This document shows positions 37,501 to 49,577 of a stretch of 64,000 nucleotides of DNA, in pieces. The stretch covers positions 36,925,083 to 36,989,082 of the forward strand of contig OZ026835.1 in the NCBI GenBank assembly GCA_964023205.1. The letters are read 5' to 3'. The position numbers and the translations under genes were made by a program. How positions within the stretch are numbered: position 1 is the first letter of the stretch; each line of letters begins with the position of its first letter. This stretch comes from Lutraria lutraria. Its lineage: Eukaryota > Mollusca > Bivalvia > Venerida > Mactridae. The notes below the pieces were generated by a model. The model was given only the letters and a program-made list of their open reading frames with translations, did no database searches and was not told the origin of the DNA.

Positions 37501-40500
37501 AGTAATGTTGACACTTAACTGTATATACATTTATCTTTGATTATGAAATTATTTGTAGATTTTTAATTTGTATTCCATGTATGATATTATCCAGTTGTCT
37601 CTAATGTGCATTATTCAAAGTATTAAAGTCTGAGATGTACTGTTGTAAGAATTAGGCTAGAATAATTGTTTACAGTTACTTGACTTAAAAAGGGTAGGTA
37701 GGGTACAACACATTTCTATTTTTAGCTCAACTATTTGAAGATTATTGGGGCTATCCTACTCGCTCAGGTATTGGCATTGTCATTGGGATGTCTTTGGGAT
37801 TAAAGTCCAAGGCCCATAACTCCGAAATTTTTTTTTATACTTCTTTGTTGAAACAATTCTTTTTGCAATCTGAAAATCAAGCCCTTATTCCCATCTATAG
37901 TCTTGAACATTTTCCATAATCATAATTATAGGTATTCCTATGATTTGAGAACTTAAATATTTCATTAACTGTCTTCTTTTATTATCATGCACTGAGAATA
38001 GTAGAGCATGCTGTCCTATTGACAACTCTTGTATTCTAACTACATGTATACCTTTCGTACTCTGGAAGTTCAATTTGCCCCAAATACGAATGTATTTGTG
38101 ATCATTTGAATATGCTGTTAGTAAAGATAAAGCCAGTACCAAAAAGTACATTTAGGATTTGTTTGGTAACTATGGTAGCCATAAACACATCTATTTCCTT
38201 CTTAATGTGCTTCTTGTGTTTATTGCAGGAATTTAGTTTGTACGTCTGAAGGTCTATCATGGAATTTGTTGACTGTATTTAAAACATTAGCTATGGAATG
38301 GAGACATCTGTAAGTATAATTATGATTTTACTGTTACATATATACTAGTAAATTCGATCATTTGATCAAAACATGAAATATACTAAAGTGCTTCAAAGCT
38401 GTTCATTATCGAAAGGTGTGATAAGGAATTCATAGATTTTACATTGATTCCTTCTTGACCAAAGAAAATTATCAATCCTTTCAGTTATAAAGAATTCACT
38501 TTAATGTTGCCTATAGTAGATCAATTACCTTACCTTTCACTGTAGTTGTGAAACATGATAAATATATGTATAGGCTGTCAGCAAGACTTAGAACTGTGAA
38601 TTTTGTCTTTAAATACCGTTTTTAGGCCTAAAATGTTTGTTTCTGGATACATGCTCATTAAAAATAGTGTAGGTAGGATGGGTGTCTTTTCTTATTTATT
38701 CATTTTGGCTCTTGAAAAGCCTTTGGAAAGGTAGAATAAGTGAGGAAATGGATTTACTGTCCTCGGGTCTAATAAAAAGTTAAGAGTAGGTGGGTAACCT
38801 GAAACAACACATTTTTATGCCCTATTAAAATGTAAGATAATGATTATTTTCTAATTGTATTTTCAGACAACACTGGAATCAGATATTCACAGAAACTAAT
38901 ATATTTGATGAGCTGGTTCCACTCGCCCACAGTATGATATCTCATGTCTTGAAGCCAAATCTAACTGATAATTTGCAGCTACAGAAAGATCTTCATGCAC
39001 AGGTAACTCTAGATAGTCTAAACTGGTTCCCATTGACTCTGTCTGTACAATTTATCTTAAAGTAAACCTGTTCCCATTGACTCTCTGTACTGTTTATCTT
39101 AGAGTAAACTGGTCCCTGTTTCAATTTGCAGTATTCCAAAGCCAATGGAAACCAGGTAATTTTTAAGTATAATGCAGTAGTCCCCCTTTATAGTTTGACT
39201 AATTTAATTTCTATGCAGCATTCATTACATCACAGGGCTGTATACTTTTAGAATGTAAGTTATGATTAAGACTTTAAGGGATGTATATATCTTCTGTTAT
39301 GTATGACTGATTGCGGGAAAATTACGTCGGATGCTGACATAAATGATTACAACATATATGAACGATACAGATTTTATAACTGGCATTTTAATCTTTAATC
39401 ACTAAGGATCACCGTGATTCGCGTACATATAAAGCCGTCTTTCAAGTAGCAACACTGATATTTATTGCGAATGCTTCTTCTACTTGAAATTGCTTTCTGT
39501 CATCTGTTCATTTCCGGAAAACAGGCACTGTTTATTATCAGAAAACAGGTAACATGGTAAGATAATTCCGGATTTGACACTTACTCGAGTCCGTTGATAC
39601 GAGACCAACAATAATCAACGCATCCAATTAATTTGTCAAGTAAGAAATCCCATTCTTGAAATAAATAGAAAAGCCGGCGAATGAGGCATTGTCGCAGTAA
39701 ACTTGTAGCGGTGTTTTAAATATGCCGCAGGGCCGGGTACAGGGCAACAATCTATTTTTAGTCATTATTTTCTAGTGCAAGCGTTTCACGAACGCGGATT
39801 TAACATAAACAAAACGTGAATCTAAATTGATTCGGATCGAATTGGAAAGAGATATTTCCAGTTTTTAATTAATTTTTGGGTGATTGAATGCCTGATTTTG
39901 TGCTCGCCCCGTCGGACTAGCATTCGCAAAAATTTACTCGCCCGATGCCAACTTCAACTCGCAAATGCGAGCGGGCGAGTGGAATTTTCAAGCCCTGCAT
40001 CAGATAATATTATACAATCATAATTTTTATACATGTATCATTAATGTGGTTATATATTGTCAGTTAAGGTTTAACATACTAGGTGAATGAATATAGGAAT
40101 TTTAAATAGAATCATTGCTCATGAATCAGCTCTGAACAACTGTCATTTCTTGACATGAAATAATTGTGATAGATATGGACTAAGATTGTTGATTTTCCTC
40201 CACATGGGAAGAAGTTGCTGGTTCCTTGTATAATGGTAAGTTAGTACTGGTCAGAATGCAGTCCAGGAAAATTGCTTTGGTGAATTGGCCACAGTATATA
40301 ATGAAACATTGTTGAAAACCCTTATAAACAAACAAACAAACAAACGATTCATAAACCTAGTCAGTTTTAGTGTTTAATTTAGTTATCAATTTATGTAATT
40401 TATTACAGATAATGTTTTTTCTGGATGGTTTCCTGCACATTTCTTATACTATGCTACCACTTGTACAAAGTTATTTTCAGAATTATTGTACTTACATGAG

Positions 40501-40636
40501 GCTGACATTAATGACAAGTATTTGTATTTTTTTTAAATTTCAGAATATTAAAGAACACAATCCAGTTCACTTACAGATTATTGAACACATACTGAAGACA
40601 GAGAACTCTATATTAACTTTATCTATACCATCATAG
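34575..40636 (+). CDS. SETD4: SETD4 SET-domain lysine methyltransferase, 8 exons
   Basis: Protein lysine methyltransferase of the SETD4/RuBisCO-LSMT-like group. Exons: 34575-34764, 35477-35603, 35982-36402, 36809-36983, 37417-37501, 38229-38309, 38867-39002, 40544-40636. Phases close to 435 aa, against about 440 in human SETD4. An in-frame TAG directly precedes the ATG. Seen: TGRGLMTKKAIRPGEIILSL (SET start, S-adenosylmethionine binding), WAWCAINSRSVFYE, LAPFLDLLNHYP with the NH motif at residues 240-241, FISYGNHSN with the catalytic-type Tyr276, and FIEYGF. The C-terminal helical substrate-binding part is shorter and more diverged. All key SET residues I can identify are present, so the gene looks active. 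The intron after exon 2 uses a GC donor (AAACG|GCAAGT); the alternative GT eight bases downstream would introduce a stop in exon 3. Confidence 0.95.
34993..35085. repeat. Palindromic element followed by two CRE palindromes
   Basis: TTCACATACCAGTGCCGT... pairs with ...ACGGCCGTGCATATAATATGTGAA across 34993-35064. Directly after come TGACGTCA at 35065-35072 and TGACGTCA at 35078-35085. Lies in SETD4 intron 1. Confidence 0.65.
35190..35368. mobile_element. ~180-bp fold-back element
   Basis: Nearly the whole length is one inverted repeat: ATTAAATGAGTGTAGATTCC with AATAAAACAGTATGAAGC on the left, GCTTCATACTGTTTTATACA with GGAATCCACACTCATTTAAT on the right, and a loop of about 12 bases at 35272-35283. 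Lies in SETD4 intron 1 and would form a long hairpin in the pre-mRNA. Confidence 0.8.
35795..35929. mobile_element. MITE with GGAAACTGAAC-type termini, copy 2
   Basis: GGAAACTTAACAATAGTTC at the left and TTAGTTCAGTTTCC at the right; 135 bp. Same family as 23351-23487. It lies 52 bases before SETD4 exon 3. Confidence 0.65.
37062..37142. mobile_element. Short copy of the CAGTCAAACCTGTG MITE family
   Basis: GGCCTTTATTCATAGGGTGGCC, then GCCTTTATTCAGAG and the end CTGGTTTGACTGTA, matching the 24549-24680 and 16087-16271 copies. In SETD4 intron 4. Confidence 0.5.
39018..39125. repeat. ~46-bp repeat, about 2.3 copies
   Basis: The unit is (A)AACTGGTTCCCATTGACTCT, then GT(CT)GTACNNTTTATCTTA(A/G)AGTA. 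It begins about 15 bases after SETD4 exon 7. Confidence 0.6.
39233..39997. mobile_element. 765-bp element with CAGGGCT termini flanked by CATCA
   Basis: The left end CAGGGCTGTATAC and right end TTTTCAAGCCCTG share a 7-bp imperfect inverted terminus, and CATCA stands on both sides (39228-39232, 39998-40002). The right end contains a GC-rich palindromic block around GCGAGCGGGCGAGTGG. No ORF. A non-autonomous DNA transposon in SETD4 intron 7 is likely; a hAT-like element would normally have an 8-bp duplication, which I do not see. Confidence 0.45.
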
Positions 40637-41029
40637 GAGTTATTTCCCTTGTTGTTTTATTGTGAAATTAAACTTTAAAAAAATTTACTTGTTATCATTT
40701 ATTAGCTCATTAGGCTAGCTTACAAAAATGTATGTTTCTGGTTACATGCTCATTATAAATAGTGTCAGAGGATAGGGATTTTTAAAAATATTTTTGAAAG
40801 CATACAGAAAAGTGAGGCTCAGGCCTATTTAAAAGTAGATGATTGCACTGAAAATTTGGATAGTTTGGGTACCCAGTAACAAACATGTTTATGTTGTCTT
40901 ATTTTATTATTTTGATTGCCTGTTTGCTCTGTAGTTTTATAAACAATTGAACTTTCAGGGAAGCAATAAAGATGTTGATTTGATAATTCATTGTATTGCT
41001 CACAATTTTTAGCTCATCTGAGCATGCAG

Positions 41030-41413
41030 TGTTCGGAGAGCTGTTAGTATCAATCAATGTCTGGCATCAGCAATTGGGTTGTTAGCACTCTAGGGGTCAC
41101 AGTTTTGATTGGATCTTCATCAAACTTGTTCAGAATGTTCGCCTCAATGATATCTTCGTCAAGTTCCAACATGGGTCGTCTAGGGTAAAAAAATAGGTAA
41201 CAGGGTCAAATCCCCTGAAAACCTTGTTAACACTGTTGTGATCGCAGTTTTTATTGGATCTTCATCAAACCTTGTCAAAACGTTTGTCTTAATGGTATCT
41301 TAGACAAGTTTGAACATGGGTCATCTGGGGTCAAAAATTAGGTGACCGGGTCAAATCCCTTGAAAACTTTGTTAACACTTAGAGGTCACGGTTTTTTTAT
41401 TGGATCTTCACCT
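41030..41413. repeat. ~145-bp tandem repeat, about 2.7 units
   Basis: ATTGGATCTTCATCAAAC recurs at 41108, 41253 and (partly) 41399, with GGTCAAATCCC(C/T)TGAAAAC and TTGTTAACACT between. Decayed dispersed-repeat style. Confidence 0.75.
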
Positions 41414-43699
41414 TTGAAATTACCTAAAATAAGCAAAAATTCAAATTCAAGGGCAGATAACTCAAAAACAAGATCAGTGACTCCCATTTTTTTCGCTCAA
41501 AATGTTTCTGTTATCATATGCTACATTCATGCAAAGTTTTAAAAAATTCTGTTAATCAGTTTTCATTTTGCCAATATGTCTTTGTGAAAAAATGTAGCAA
41601 ACTGTAGCAAACGTCTTTAAATATGTATGTCATGTTTGGTTTTGTGCAGTTGTTCATCATTAATCTTTACAAGAACTTGATAATCAGTATAGCTTACCAG
41701 CGTATTAACATAATGGTTTTGGCAGTTTTTCCAGTTTCATTATAGCCACACTTCATTTGGTTATGATAACATTCAGCCATTTTTGAATTTACACCATGTG
41801 GCCTATGATGTCATCAGACATCATCATTCCTTGCAATGTAATGAAGTACTTGTGAAGCCCCTCCTTATAAGAATTTAGATTAAATTATTCCATCTGAAAG
41901 TCTTTAAAGAACTGCTGAAGTCCCTTGTGCTTCAGTGGGAGCGGGGGACTTCATTTGAAGCATGATCAAGAAATATGAAAGAAGTCCCCGGGACTTTAGA
42001 TGAAGCAGGTCTTTAAATTTTGTTGCACCGATAAAGTACTTATGAAGTGCAATTGAAGCGGAGACTTTAACAAAAGTTTCTACTTCTTTTGTGGCGGGGG
42101 AAGTATGTTAGTATGTAAATATATTATTACCATTTACCATTTACGTGTCTCCTGTCATATTGTTGATATAATAATAAAGTACCCAATCAAATCTCATCTT
42201 TATAAATACTTAGTAGTGTTCGCACCACTTCCTTTTTTATTTTTAGCTTCTTATCTTAATTAACCGTTGTACTGACATATATGTATATATCGTAAAAAGT
42301 CTTTGTTCGGGTGAATGCACCTGGCTTGAAAACATGTTACATAGTTTTCATGTACGTGTATAATCTTGTCCCAAAATGAACTAACTAGTGCTCTAAAGTT
42401 ATTCGGTCGCTGAATGCGTCTAATTTTAGCTTCAGTGAATTACGTGAAACTAGAACCTTGGTTGTACTTTGGTTAATATTAATGAGCATTTAACTACTTT
42501 AAACATTATCAATCTTGCATTCATGATTCACTAAATGAGTGATGGAAAGTTTTGTTCTTTTGTATGAGATAAACATTAATTCATTTGATACATGACAGCT
42601 TTCATTAGTCTGGAATTTTAACATGAAGTTAATTGATGTAAATTGAATATTGCTCTGACACGTTTAGGCCACTTAACGTTGTATATTGTATACACAACCT
42701 TTACATGTAAAATTAATTAATATCATGTACTTGTATGTCAATATAAAAATGTCTGAATAACTTTATCTTAATATGAATTTTAAGGTTTTTGATATTTTTA
42801 TAGTGTTACCCTTATTCGCGAGCATGTGTATCTGCGTGCGTGTTCCAAAAGTCTTGGAATTATTATTAGAATAATAAACCATCTGGCAAAAAACATTACC
42901 TTAGTGATTCAACGTGTCGCATTGAAGAAACATATAGCTAGTTTGCAGGTCAAGATAACAGAGGTGCTTTAAAATTGAGCTTTGGGCATACTTAAATATG
43001 GTATTTGTGTCTATCTTTTTTTACAATATGTGGTAGAAATGATCACCATAGCCTTATAAACAAGTTAATAAATTAGCTCCATTTTCAAAATACCATTATT
43101 CATATGACTTGACTTTCTTTTTAATCACACCACATAGATGGATAGAGATTGATTGACACATTTCTAGTTATCTTTCAACATGTTAAAAGTATGTGTTAAT
43201 TAATAGCTTGTTGAACCGCATTCTATTTTACATACATTTAATTGTACTTATATATTATTTGGTATTATTACTATGATGTACAACAACATTGTCTTAAGTT
43301 TTAGCATATCTCATTTTCTTGCATGTTACAACTGTTTGAAAGAAACAGATGATAAATGACTCTCATAAATGATAATATCCAGTTTACTTCTACCCCCCCC
43401 CCACCTTTCAATCAAGTGTCATAAATTATTTGCAACATCCGTCCGGATCTCATGCCCGATCTGTAACTTTGTCATTCACTGGTGGATTTCAAAGAGACTA
43501 GGCACACGTGATCAGCATGTCTTTGCGATATGTTGCGTGTAAGAATTATGACTCTATTCCACTTTATATATTTTCCTTCTTGATTTTTTGTCTGATCGTA
43601 TATGCAGTAACTATGTCATTTATGGGGATTTGAAATTGATATACACACACATTATCAGCTAATCGAGACACTGTGTCTTATTTTCATATTTTCCTTTAT

Positions 43700-44045
43700 T
43701 CAATGGGGTGATCGTAGGTTTAGTGGGAACGTACCGGACTAGTAAACGAAAGGTTGTGGATTCGAATCTCGGCTCCGCCTTTCGATATTTCAGGGACGGT
43801 TTTTATTAGTTTCCCTGTCCCAACTACCAAGTCAAGGACTGCGTTTAGAAAATCACTGGAAACAGGTGGGATGTGTATCAGTGCTTTACAACGGGCACGA
43901 TAAAGAACCAGGAAGAACTATTCGAAAAGAGTAGAGATATAAATGCCTGGTTCTCCTGTATATTATCTCCCCTATCTCTGTGGTGATTTTGAATTGACCA
44001 TAGTTGTCGAATGGGCTGTTCAATAACAGATAAATAAATCATTCA
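43700..44045 (+). mobile_element. tRNA-derived SINE (second family)
   Basis: The head has a box B-like GTGGATTCGAATCTCGG preceded by GATCGTAGGTTTAGTGGGAA. The body includes GTGCTTTACAACGGGCACGA with TAAAGAACC, a word typical of conserved invertebrate SINE central domains (from memory), and the tail is AACAGATAAATAAATC. No clear target duplication was found. Confidence 0.6.
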
Positions 44046-45600
44046 GTTAATGTTCTGTCAAAAGGTATAACTCATATATGTATCTTTATATTTACAGAAT
44101 ACCGGGGGTGTCAAACACTAGTGACATTTATTGTCATACTATGCTTAATTAAATATACATACACAATACCTAATACATAACTCGATCATTTTGTATTATC
44201 TTCATTGTGATATATTTATTCACGAATATGTTTTTAAGTTATAATTGTTGAGATACATTTTAACAAAATATTAGCGATTATTCATGATACTGAGAAGATT
44301 TGAGTTTCTAAATGCTCATTTCAACATATTCAACATCATGTTTTTCATTCACGCTGGAGATATGTATCACTCATGAAAAGCGTGCGTCATAACCGTCATG
44401 TTTTTTTATCAGTTTTGACGTATTTAAAAAAATGAGTATTCTCATTAAAAATGCAATCTACGAAATTTACCTTAGTATGATCATAAATTAAAATCTTATT
44501 GCCCATCTTTCCTCGTAAAACTTGCTTTGGAATGAGCATCTATAAATCACGCTGTTTGTAAGCTCTTCAAATAAAATTTAATTCTCGTAGTAATTAAGCG
44601 TTCATTTGCAAGTGGTACTTTATCAAACATTTCGCATTGAAGTTGAAAGAACATGACTTGAATACTCGAATTATTTTCTCCAGGAATACGCAATACACAC
44701 GCACATTAATACTTCAACGTGACAGTTGATAATCACTATCTTGTTAATAAATAATTGTACATGTCAGATACTTGTTTTTCTCTTACTCGTAATGACATTC
44801 TTTATGATATGATGGGTTTGATATGGAATTATTTCATGGATTCATTCATCATGTATTTTATTTATATTATTATCATATCATCCTATCAATCTTATTTAGT
44901 AAACGTTATGTTTATTATAATGCTACATTACAATTTTATACTGTATTAAATCATGAACATTATAGGTCTGAATTAGTATGTCTGTCTATTAAGAAAAGAA
45001 AATGTGTAAATATATGACATAGTTCCTATTGGGTTTAGTTAAAGTGGTGCGAAGTAATTTATGGATTGAAAAGATCGCTCAATACAACAGATGCGTCAGT
45101 ATGATAACAAGGGAAAACTTCAGTTCCATGTTGCGAGTCAATGTAAGTTCAGTTTCCATGAGTGCTTTCTGTAATTTGATTGTATGTGTCTATGTGTTCG
45201 CCGTGTGTAAGGTTGGTTGCTTTTATGAGGGTATTGCATGCATCTTGGACAAGACGGAACTTTAAGTATTTTTTTCTGGAGATACTTTTTCTTACCTGCA
45301 TGTATTGTCTAGTTTGATGCTGTAAGAATAACCAGTTAGGGAATGTTTGTCTCCTAAGAACGTGCTAGTCTTTATAGAAATGTCTTATGTGACGCATACA
45401 TCATTTTCTGATCTCTGAGAACATTTGTTCATAAAAGTTCAATAAATGAAGAGTTTTGTGACTGTTTTTGTAGAAAATAATAAATTGATATTACGTGTAT
45501 TCTAACTTGATATCAAACACAGTCATTGTATAAATTTTTACTGAGATTAACGTCGAACCGACAGTCATGGTCATTTGCACCAATGGTGTGGGAAATAGCG

Positions 45601-45725
45601 AAACTCGGGTCACTGTCCGGTGAGAACAATGTGATATCGTTCAGGGTGGCGAGCTTTAGCGAGTCACCCTGGACGATATCGCCGAGTCTGATAACATTGT
45701 TCGATCCGGACAGTGACCCGAGTTT
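45601..45725. mobile_element. 125-bp fold-back element
   Basis: The outer arms AAACTCGGGTCACTGTCCGG and CCGGACAGTGACCCGAGTTT are perfect 20-bp complements. Nested arms AACAATGT/ACATTGTT and GATATCGTTCAGGGTG/CACCCTGGACGATATC follow, with a GCGAGCTTTAGCGAGT loop. It lies in a segment of block A that has no counterpart in block B. Confidence 0.85.
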
Positions 45726-46657
45726 CTATTTATCATGTAACTCAGTTTTCGGAGCATGATTTAGATAGTGTCATTTCACCTGAAATGTAGCGTTTAATTC
45801 GCTAGTGTGATTATTACGGTCACCCGGCAAAGCACATTGAACAGTCAACATCCGTAGATAAATAGTTCACTACAATTAGGCAAAACAATAAAAAAGCTCT
45901 CCTGGACCACAAAATTTAATTTCACATTAAAGAAATCATCTGTTAACAATTATCTACAACTCATAAGTAATGGTAGAATTATTTTCTTAGTGTTTGATCG
46001 GCATTATTTTCGTCGATATAACTTAAATTTTCAATAAATTTACACGATTTTGCGGGAACTGATATCGCGCACGGTTGAACAAAATGACGTCATTCTATGA
46101 CATTTTACACGATTCTCTAGTAAATCACCACTCTCTTACACACCGGTTCATACATTCATGTATGTGAGAGATAACGAACGACAACTCTGCTAGGAGATTG
46201 GTAAATCACATGTCGACGTTCCAACGTTGCTCCCAATTTTTTTTCTTTGATTTGCATAAATAAGCATTTCTTGATGTTTTTGTTTTTATTTATAATAATT
46301 TGTGTTCAAATATACTATTTTCATATATCTTATAATAAATTTCTTTGACAAAAAACCCCTGTTTTTTATAATTTAGCAAATAAAGTGTTCCATTCATAAT
46401 TTATGAAAGTAGTCCGTCATTGTGGGCGGAGCCAAAAAGTGTTCTCATGCTACTAGCAGCCTATTGACCTGAGAACACATAATGTTATCAGGTCATGTGT
46501 TATCAGGCAGTTACCATGTCAGTTGCATGATAAAAACTCATGCGTACACATGTGATACTAAACAACACGGTACATAGTACATACATTATCAACATAAATC
46601 GCATGGATGACACACGAGATACATATAATTTACATTTTAACATACAAGTATCTAAAT

Positions 46658-46736
46658 CGAGGGTTCAACGCAACAGTGTCGTAACTCATATTGGAATAAG
46701 AACAAGTTACGACAGTGTTGCGCTGAGCCCTCGAAA
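46658..46736. mobile_element. Short fold-back element, copy 2
   Basis: CGAGGGTTCAACGCAACAGT... with ...GTGTTGCGCTGAGCCCTCG at the right. It is the reverse complement of the 12490-12573 element with few changes. The matching site in block B (near 59370-59385) lacks it. Confidence 0.85.
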
Positions 46737-47071
46737 TGCAAAGTGTTTACGGGTATAACCAAATGCCGAATACAAATGCTAAAGCGCAATCCAATTTGTA
46801 GTGTACGTCCGGCGTAGTTCAGTTAGGTCTCGTGTAAATGTCTCTCATCTTCGTTATCTGCCAGCATTCGGTATTTACTTAGCATTATAACTTATGGCAA
46901 TAACTAATTCGTTAAGTAGTATATACCTGTTGTCATGCTAAAATATTTTGTTAACACGATAAGCATACATATCTAAATACACGTACATTTGTATTAGCAA
47001 ATGGGCATCAATATACGACTGACACCACTGGTCGGCCTCATTAATTCCTTACACTTAACGGATGTTTATCT

Positions 47072-49577
47072 CTAATAGCTTATATATGCTTCAATGCTGT
47101 CATCAAAAGCTTCCATAAATGCTTTCTGGGGTTTTGGTGAGAGAGTACCCGTGTATATTGATTTGAATTGTTTTCGTCTGAAGTCAGCGATGTTTTCTTT
47201 ACGATGTTGTAACCATTCACCAAACAATGGTACAGCTTTTACTACATCCTGTGTATAATTGCATTCCTTGGCGATAGTAGACAAGAGCTCTGACTGGTAA
47301 TCGATAGCATCTTCTGTTGTGGATACTTTAGACATCTTAGTTTTCCATTGCTCAATGTCTGCGATCATTTCTTGCTCTTTCTTCGGTTCATTCGGTAATT
47401 CTCCCTTAATGTATCTAGAGAATAAAACACCTTTTGTTTACTTGATCTGCGTATTTGATAAATAAAATCAAAAGAATACTAGGTGAGAAAAAGAAAAATG
47501 TTTACGATTATTCGACAATAACATTGAGTAGACAGGTGGCAAACATTTTTTCTGAACAAGCATTTCGTACTTTGGAGGTGTGATTAATCCCAAAATACTT
47601 CCGTACTTTGGATTTTGATGGTAGAAATTTTAAAGTCGTAGCCAAAAATAAGAATAGGTCAGGTAACCTTAAACATGACGTATTCTTTTTTACCATATGT
47701 ACCTTGTTTATAACAAGTAATACGATTGTGGCTAAGTAAATGCAGATTCCTTGTGGAAGGATTAATTGATACTGGTTAGAAAATATTCAAGGAAAACTGG
47801 TAAGATGAATTTAGGTCTTACCTGCACACCCAAGAAGCGATACAATCAAAGTAGGTCATTGTATAGACTTGATTTTGTACACCAATATAAAAAAGTCTTT
47901 TGTCGCCTTCGTTTAGAAACAACGAAGCTTTGTACAGGCCATCTGGATATAAAGATGTTTCTTCTGCAATTCGTAGTTTATTTTCCATGAACGGAAAATA
48001 GTTCCTAAAGCCTGTACAAAATATAACAGCGTCAATGACGGCGTCAGTTCCATCTTTGAAATAGGCAGTGGTTCTATCAAACCTTTGTACCATGGGTCGT
48101 TCCTCTATACCATTCGGCCACGTCAAACCTGTTGGTTCAGTCTTCCATGCTATTATAGTCTGTGTGGCACCATATTTCAAGCAATGCAAAGCCACGTCTT
48201 CGCCAGAGTAATGGCTTCCTATCACCAGTACTGTTTGGTGTTTGAATTCATTACCATGTCTGAAATCGTGCGAATGTAGAACCCTCCCTTCAAATTGTTC
48301 AATACCTGGAAAGTCTGGTTGATTTGGATAATTGAAGATACCGCTGCACACAATCACATGTGTGAAAGTTTCATTGTATGTTTTGTTCTTTTCTCGGTCG
48401 TCAACGCTGACGATGAATTTACCACCTTCGAACTGAACCAATCGGACAACGGTGTTAAATTGTATGTACTGTCTCAGATTTTTCGAACATCCATTCATCC
48501 AACGGCCTGTAAGAAATTCGGAATTGCATGAGCAGTCAAAACACAAATTTATGACTCGATTTCGCGAAAAACAATTAAGATTGTGATATTTTACCGTCAA
48601 TTTCGTATTACATTGTTAAAGAAAAACGAATGCGAGACTTTATTTAATATTACTTGTACATATGATATTCCATATTTAATATATGTATTAAGATAAAATT
48701 AATACGGACAGACTCAGAAAAGAATAAATCCGTCCATTTTGTTTTTCATTGTCTTTCCAGTGTTTTAACGAAGAACTACAAATCACCGATGAAATGCTTT
48801 TATATGAAAAAGTTTCGAGCCTGAAATTTTTGGCTTATCACAGTACACTGTATTGTATAGATCCGATATGTGCCCGTTTTGTTTCTTGTCTAGAATTGTA
48901 CAATTTGTTTTTACCTTCCAAATAACTTCTAACCGCTGCCGCTGGTGGATAGGAAGGCACAGGCTTTCCAAAGTGTTTCTCAAACGTATAATCTGGAAAT
49001 TCTACATTGGCTTCTTTTGGGGCATTTGTCCACAAATCTCTGTACAGAGAACTATGACAATGTTCATGGTTGTTATCTAGCCCTGAAATTTGACCATACT
49101 TTTATTTATCGGTCAAAATACGTTGCTTAAACCATATTAGGCAATCTGTTATCTGGGTGTTATCTCTATGTAAGTGGACTAGCGAAACATATTGAACACT
49201 CCAAAAATTGCTGAACCATAAACACCTTTATTTTATATGATATACCGGGCGTGCCAATCATTTTGTGCTTTTCCGTAACAAAATCATACTAGTATCAACA
49301 CTAAATATGCTTTCCTTAATTTGAATGGAAGTATCAGTGTTATTGATTAACTACCACGAAATAAAAGACAACATTATTTTGTTATCAACTCTGAGAGCTA
49401 TAATGATGGGAACAAACCAGTTCGCCATGTATAGTTCCAAATACCACCCCATGTTGCTTGTTTCTCGTAACACACAATATTCGGCATGCTTCCGTCTTCT
49501 ACACACTGATACAGTGCAGACATGCCAGCTGGTCCAGCTCCGATGATGCATATTTTAATATCTGTATTATTCTCCAT
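47072..49577 (-). CDS. FMO: Tmm-like flavin-containing monooxygenase, copy A
   Basis: FAD- and NADPH-dependent monooxygenase oxidising soft nitrogen or sulfur centres. Minus-strand exons: 49577-49418, 49082-48915, 48506-47822, 47414-47072; 451 aa. Seen: FAD motif GAGPAG (residues 13-18), [21 protein letters not shown] with the conserved Asn73, FMO signature [11 protein letters not shown] (181-191), NADPH motif GSHYSG (206-211), FCTGF (272-276) and the ending [20 protein letters not shown]...[11 protein letters not shown]. The length and C-terminal layout match bacterial trimethylamine monooxygenase rather than vertebrate FMO1-5 (about 530 aa with a membrane tail). No signal peptide or membrane helix is seen, so it is probably cytosolic. 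An upstream acceptor-like site suggests a 5' UTR exon. The substrate identity is inference; see findings. Confidence 0.94.

Larger units (their letters stand above)
40637..44096. other. SETD4 3' flank and intergenic sequence
   Basis: AATAAA at about 40965 is a possible poly(A) signal. A stretch at 40730-40870 (ACATGCTCATTATAAATAGT) resembles 38640-38830 in SETD4 intron 6. It holds the 145-bp tandem repeat and the SINE listed separately. No gene seen. Confidence 0.5.

Noticed and set aside
44755..45017. Two overlapping 64-codon ORFs
   Set aside because: Very AT-rich composition (I, Y, F, L), not conserved as ORFs in duplicated block B.
48085..49546. Several plus-strand ORFs over FMO copy A
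   Set aside because: Antisense shadows of conserved FMO exons; the same holds for 61313-62785 over copy B.
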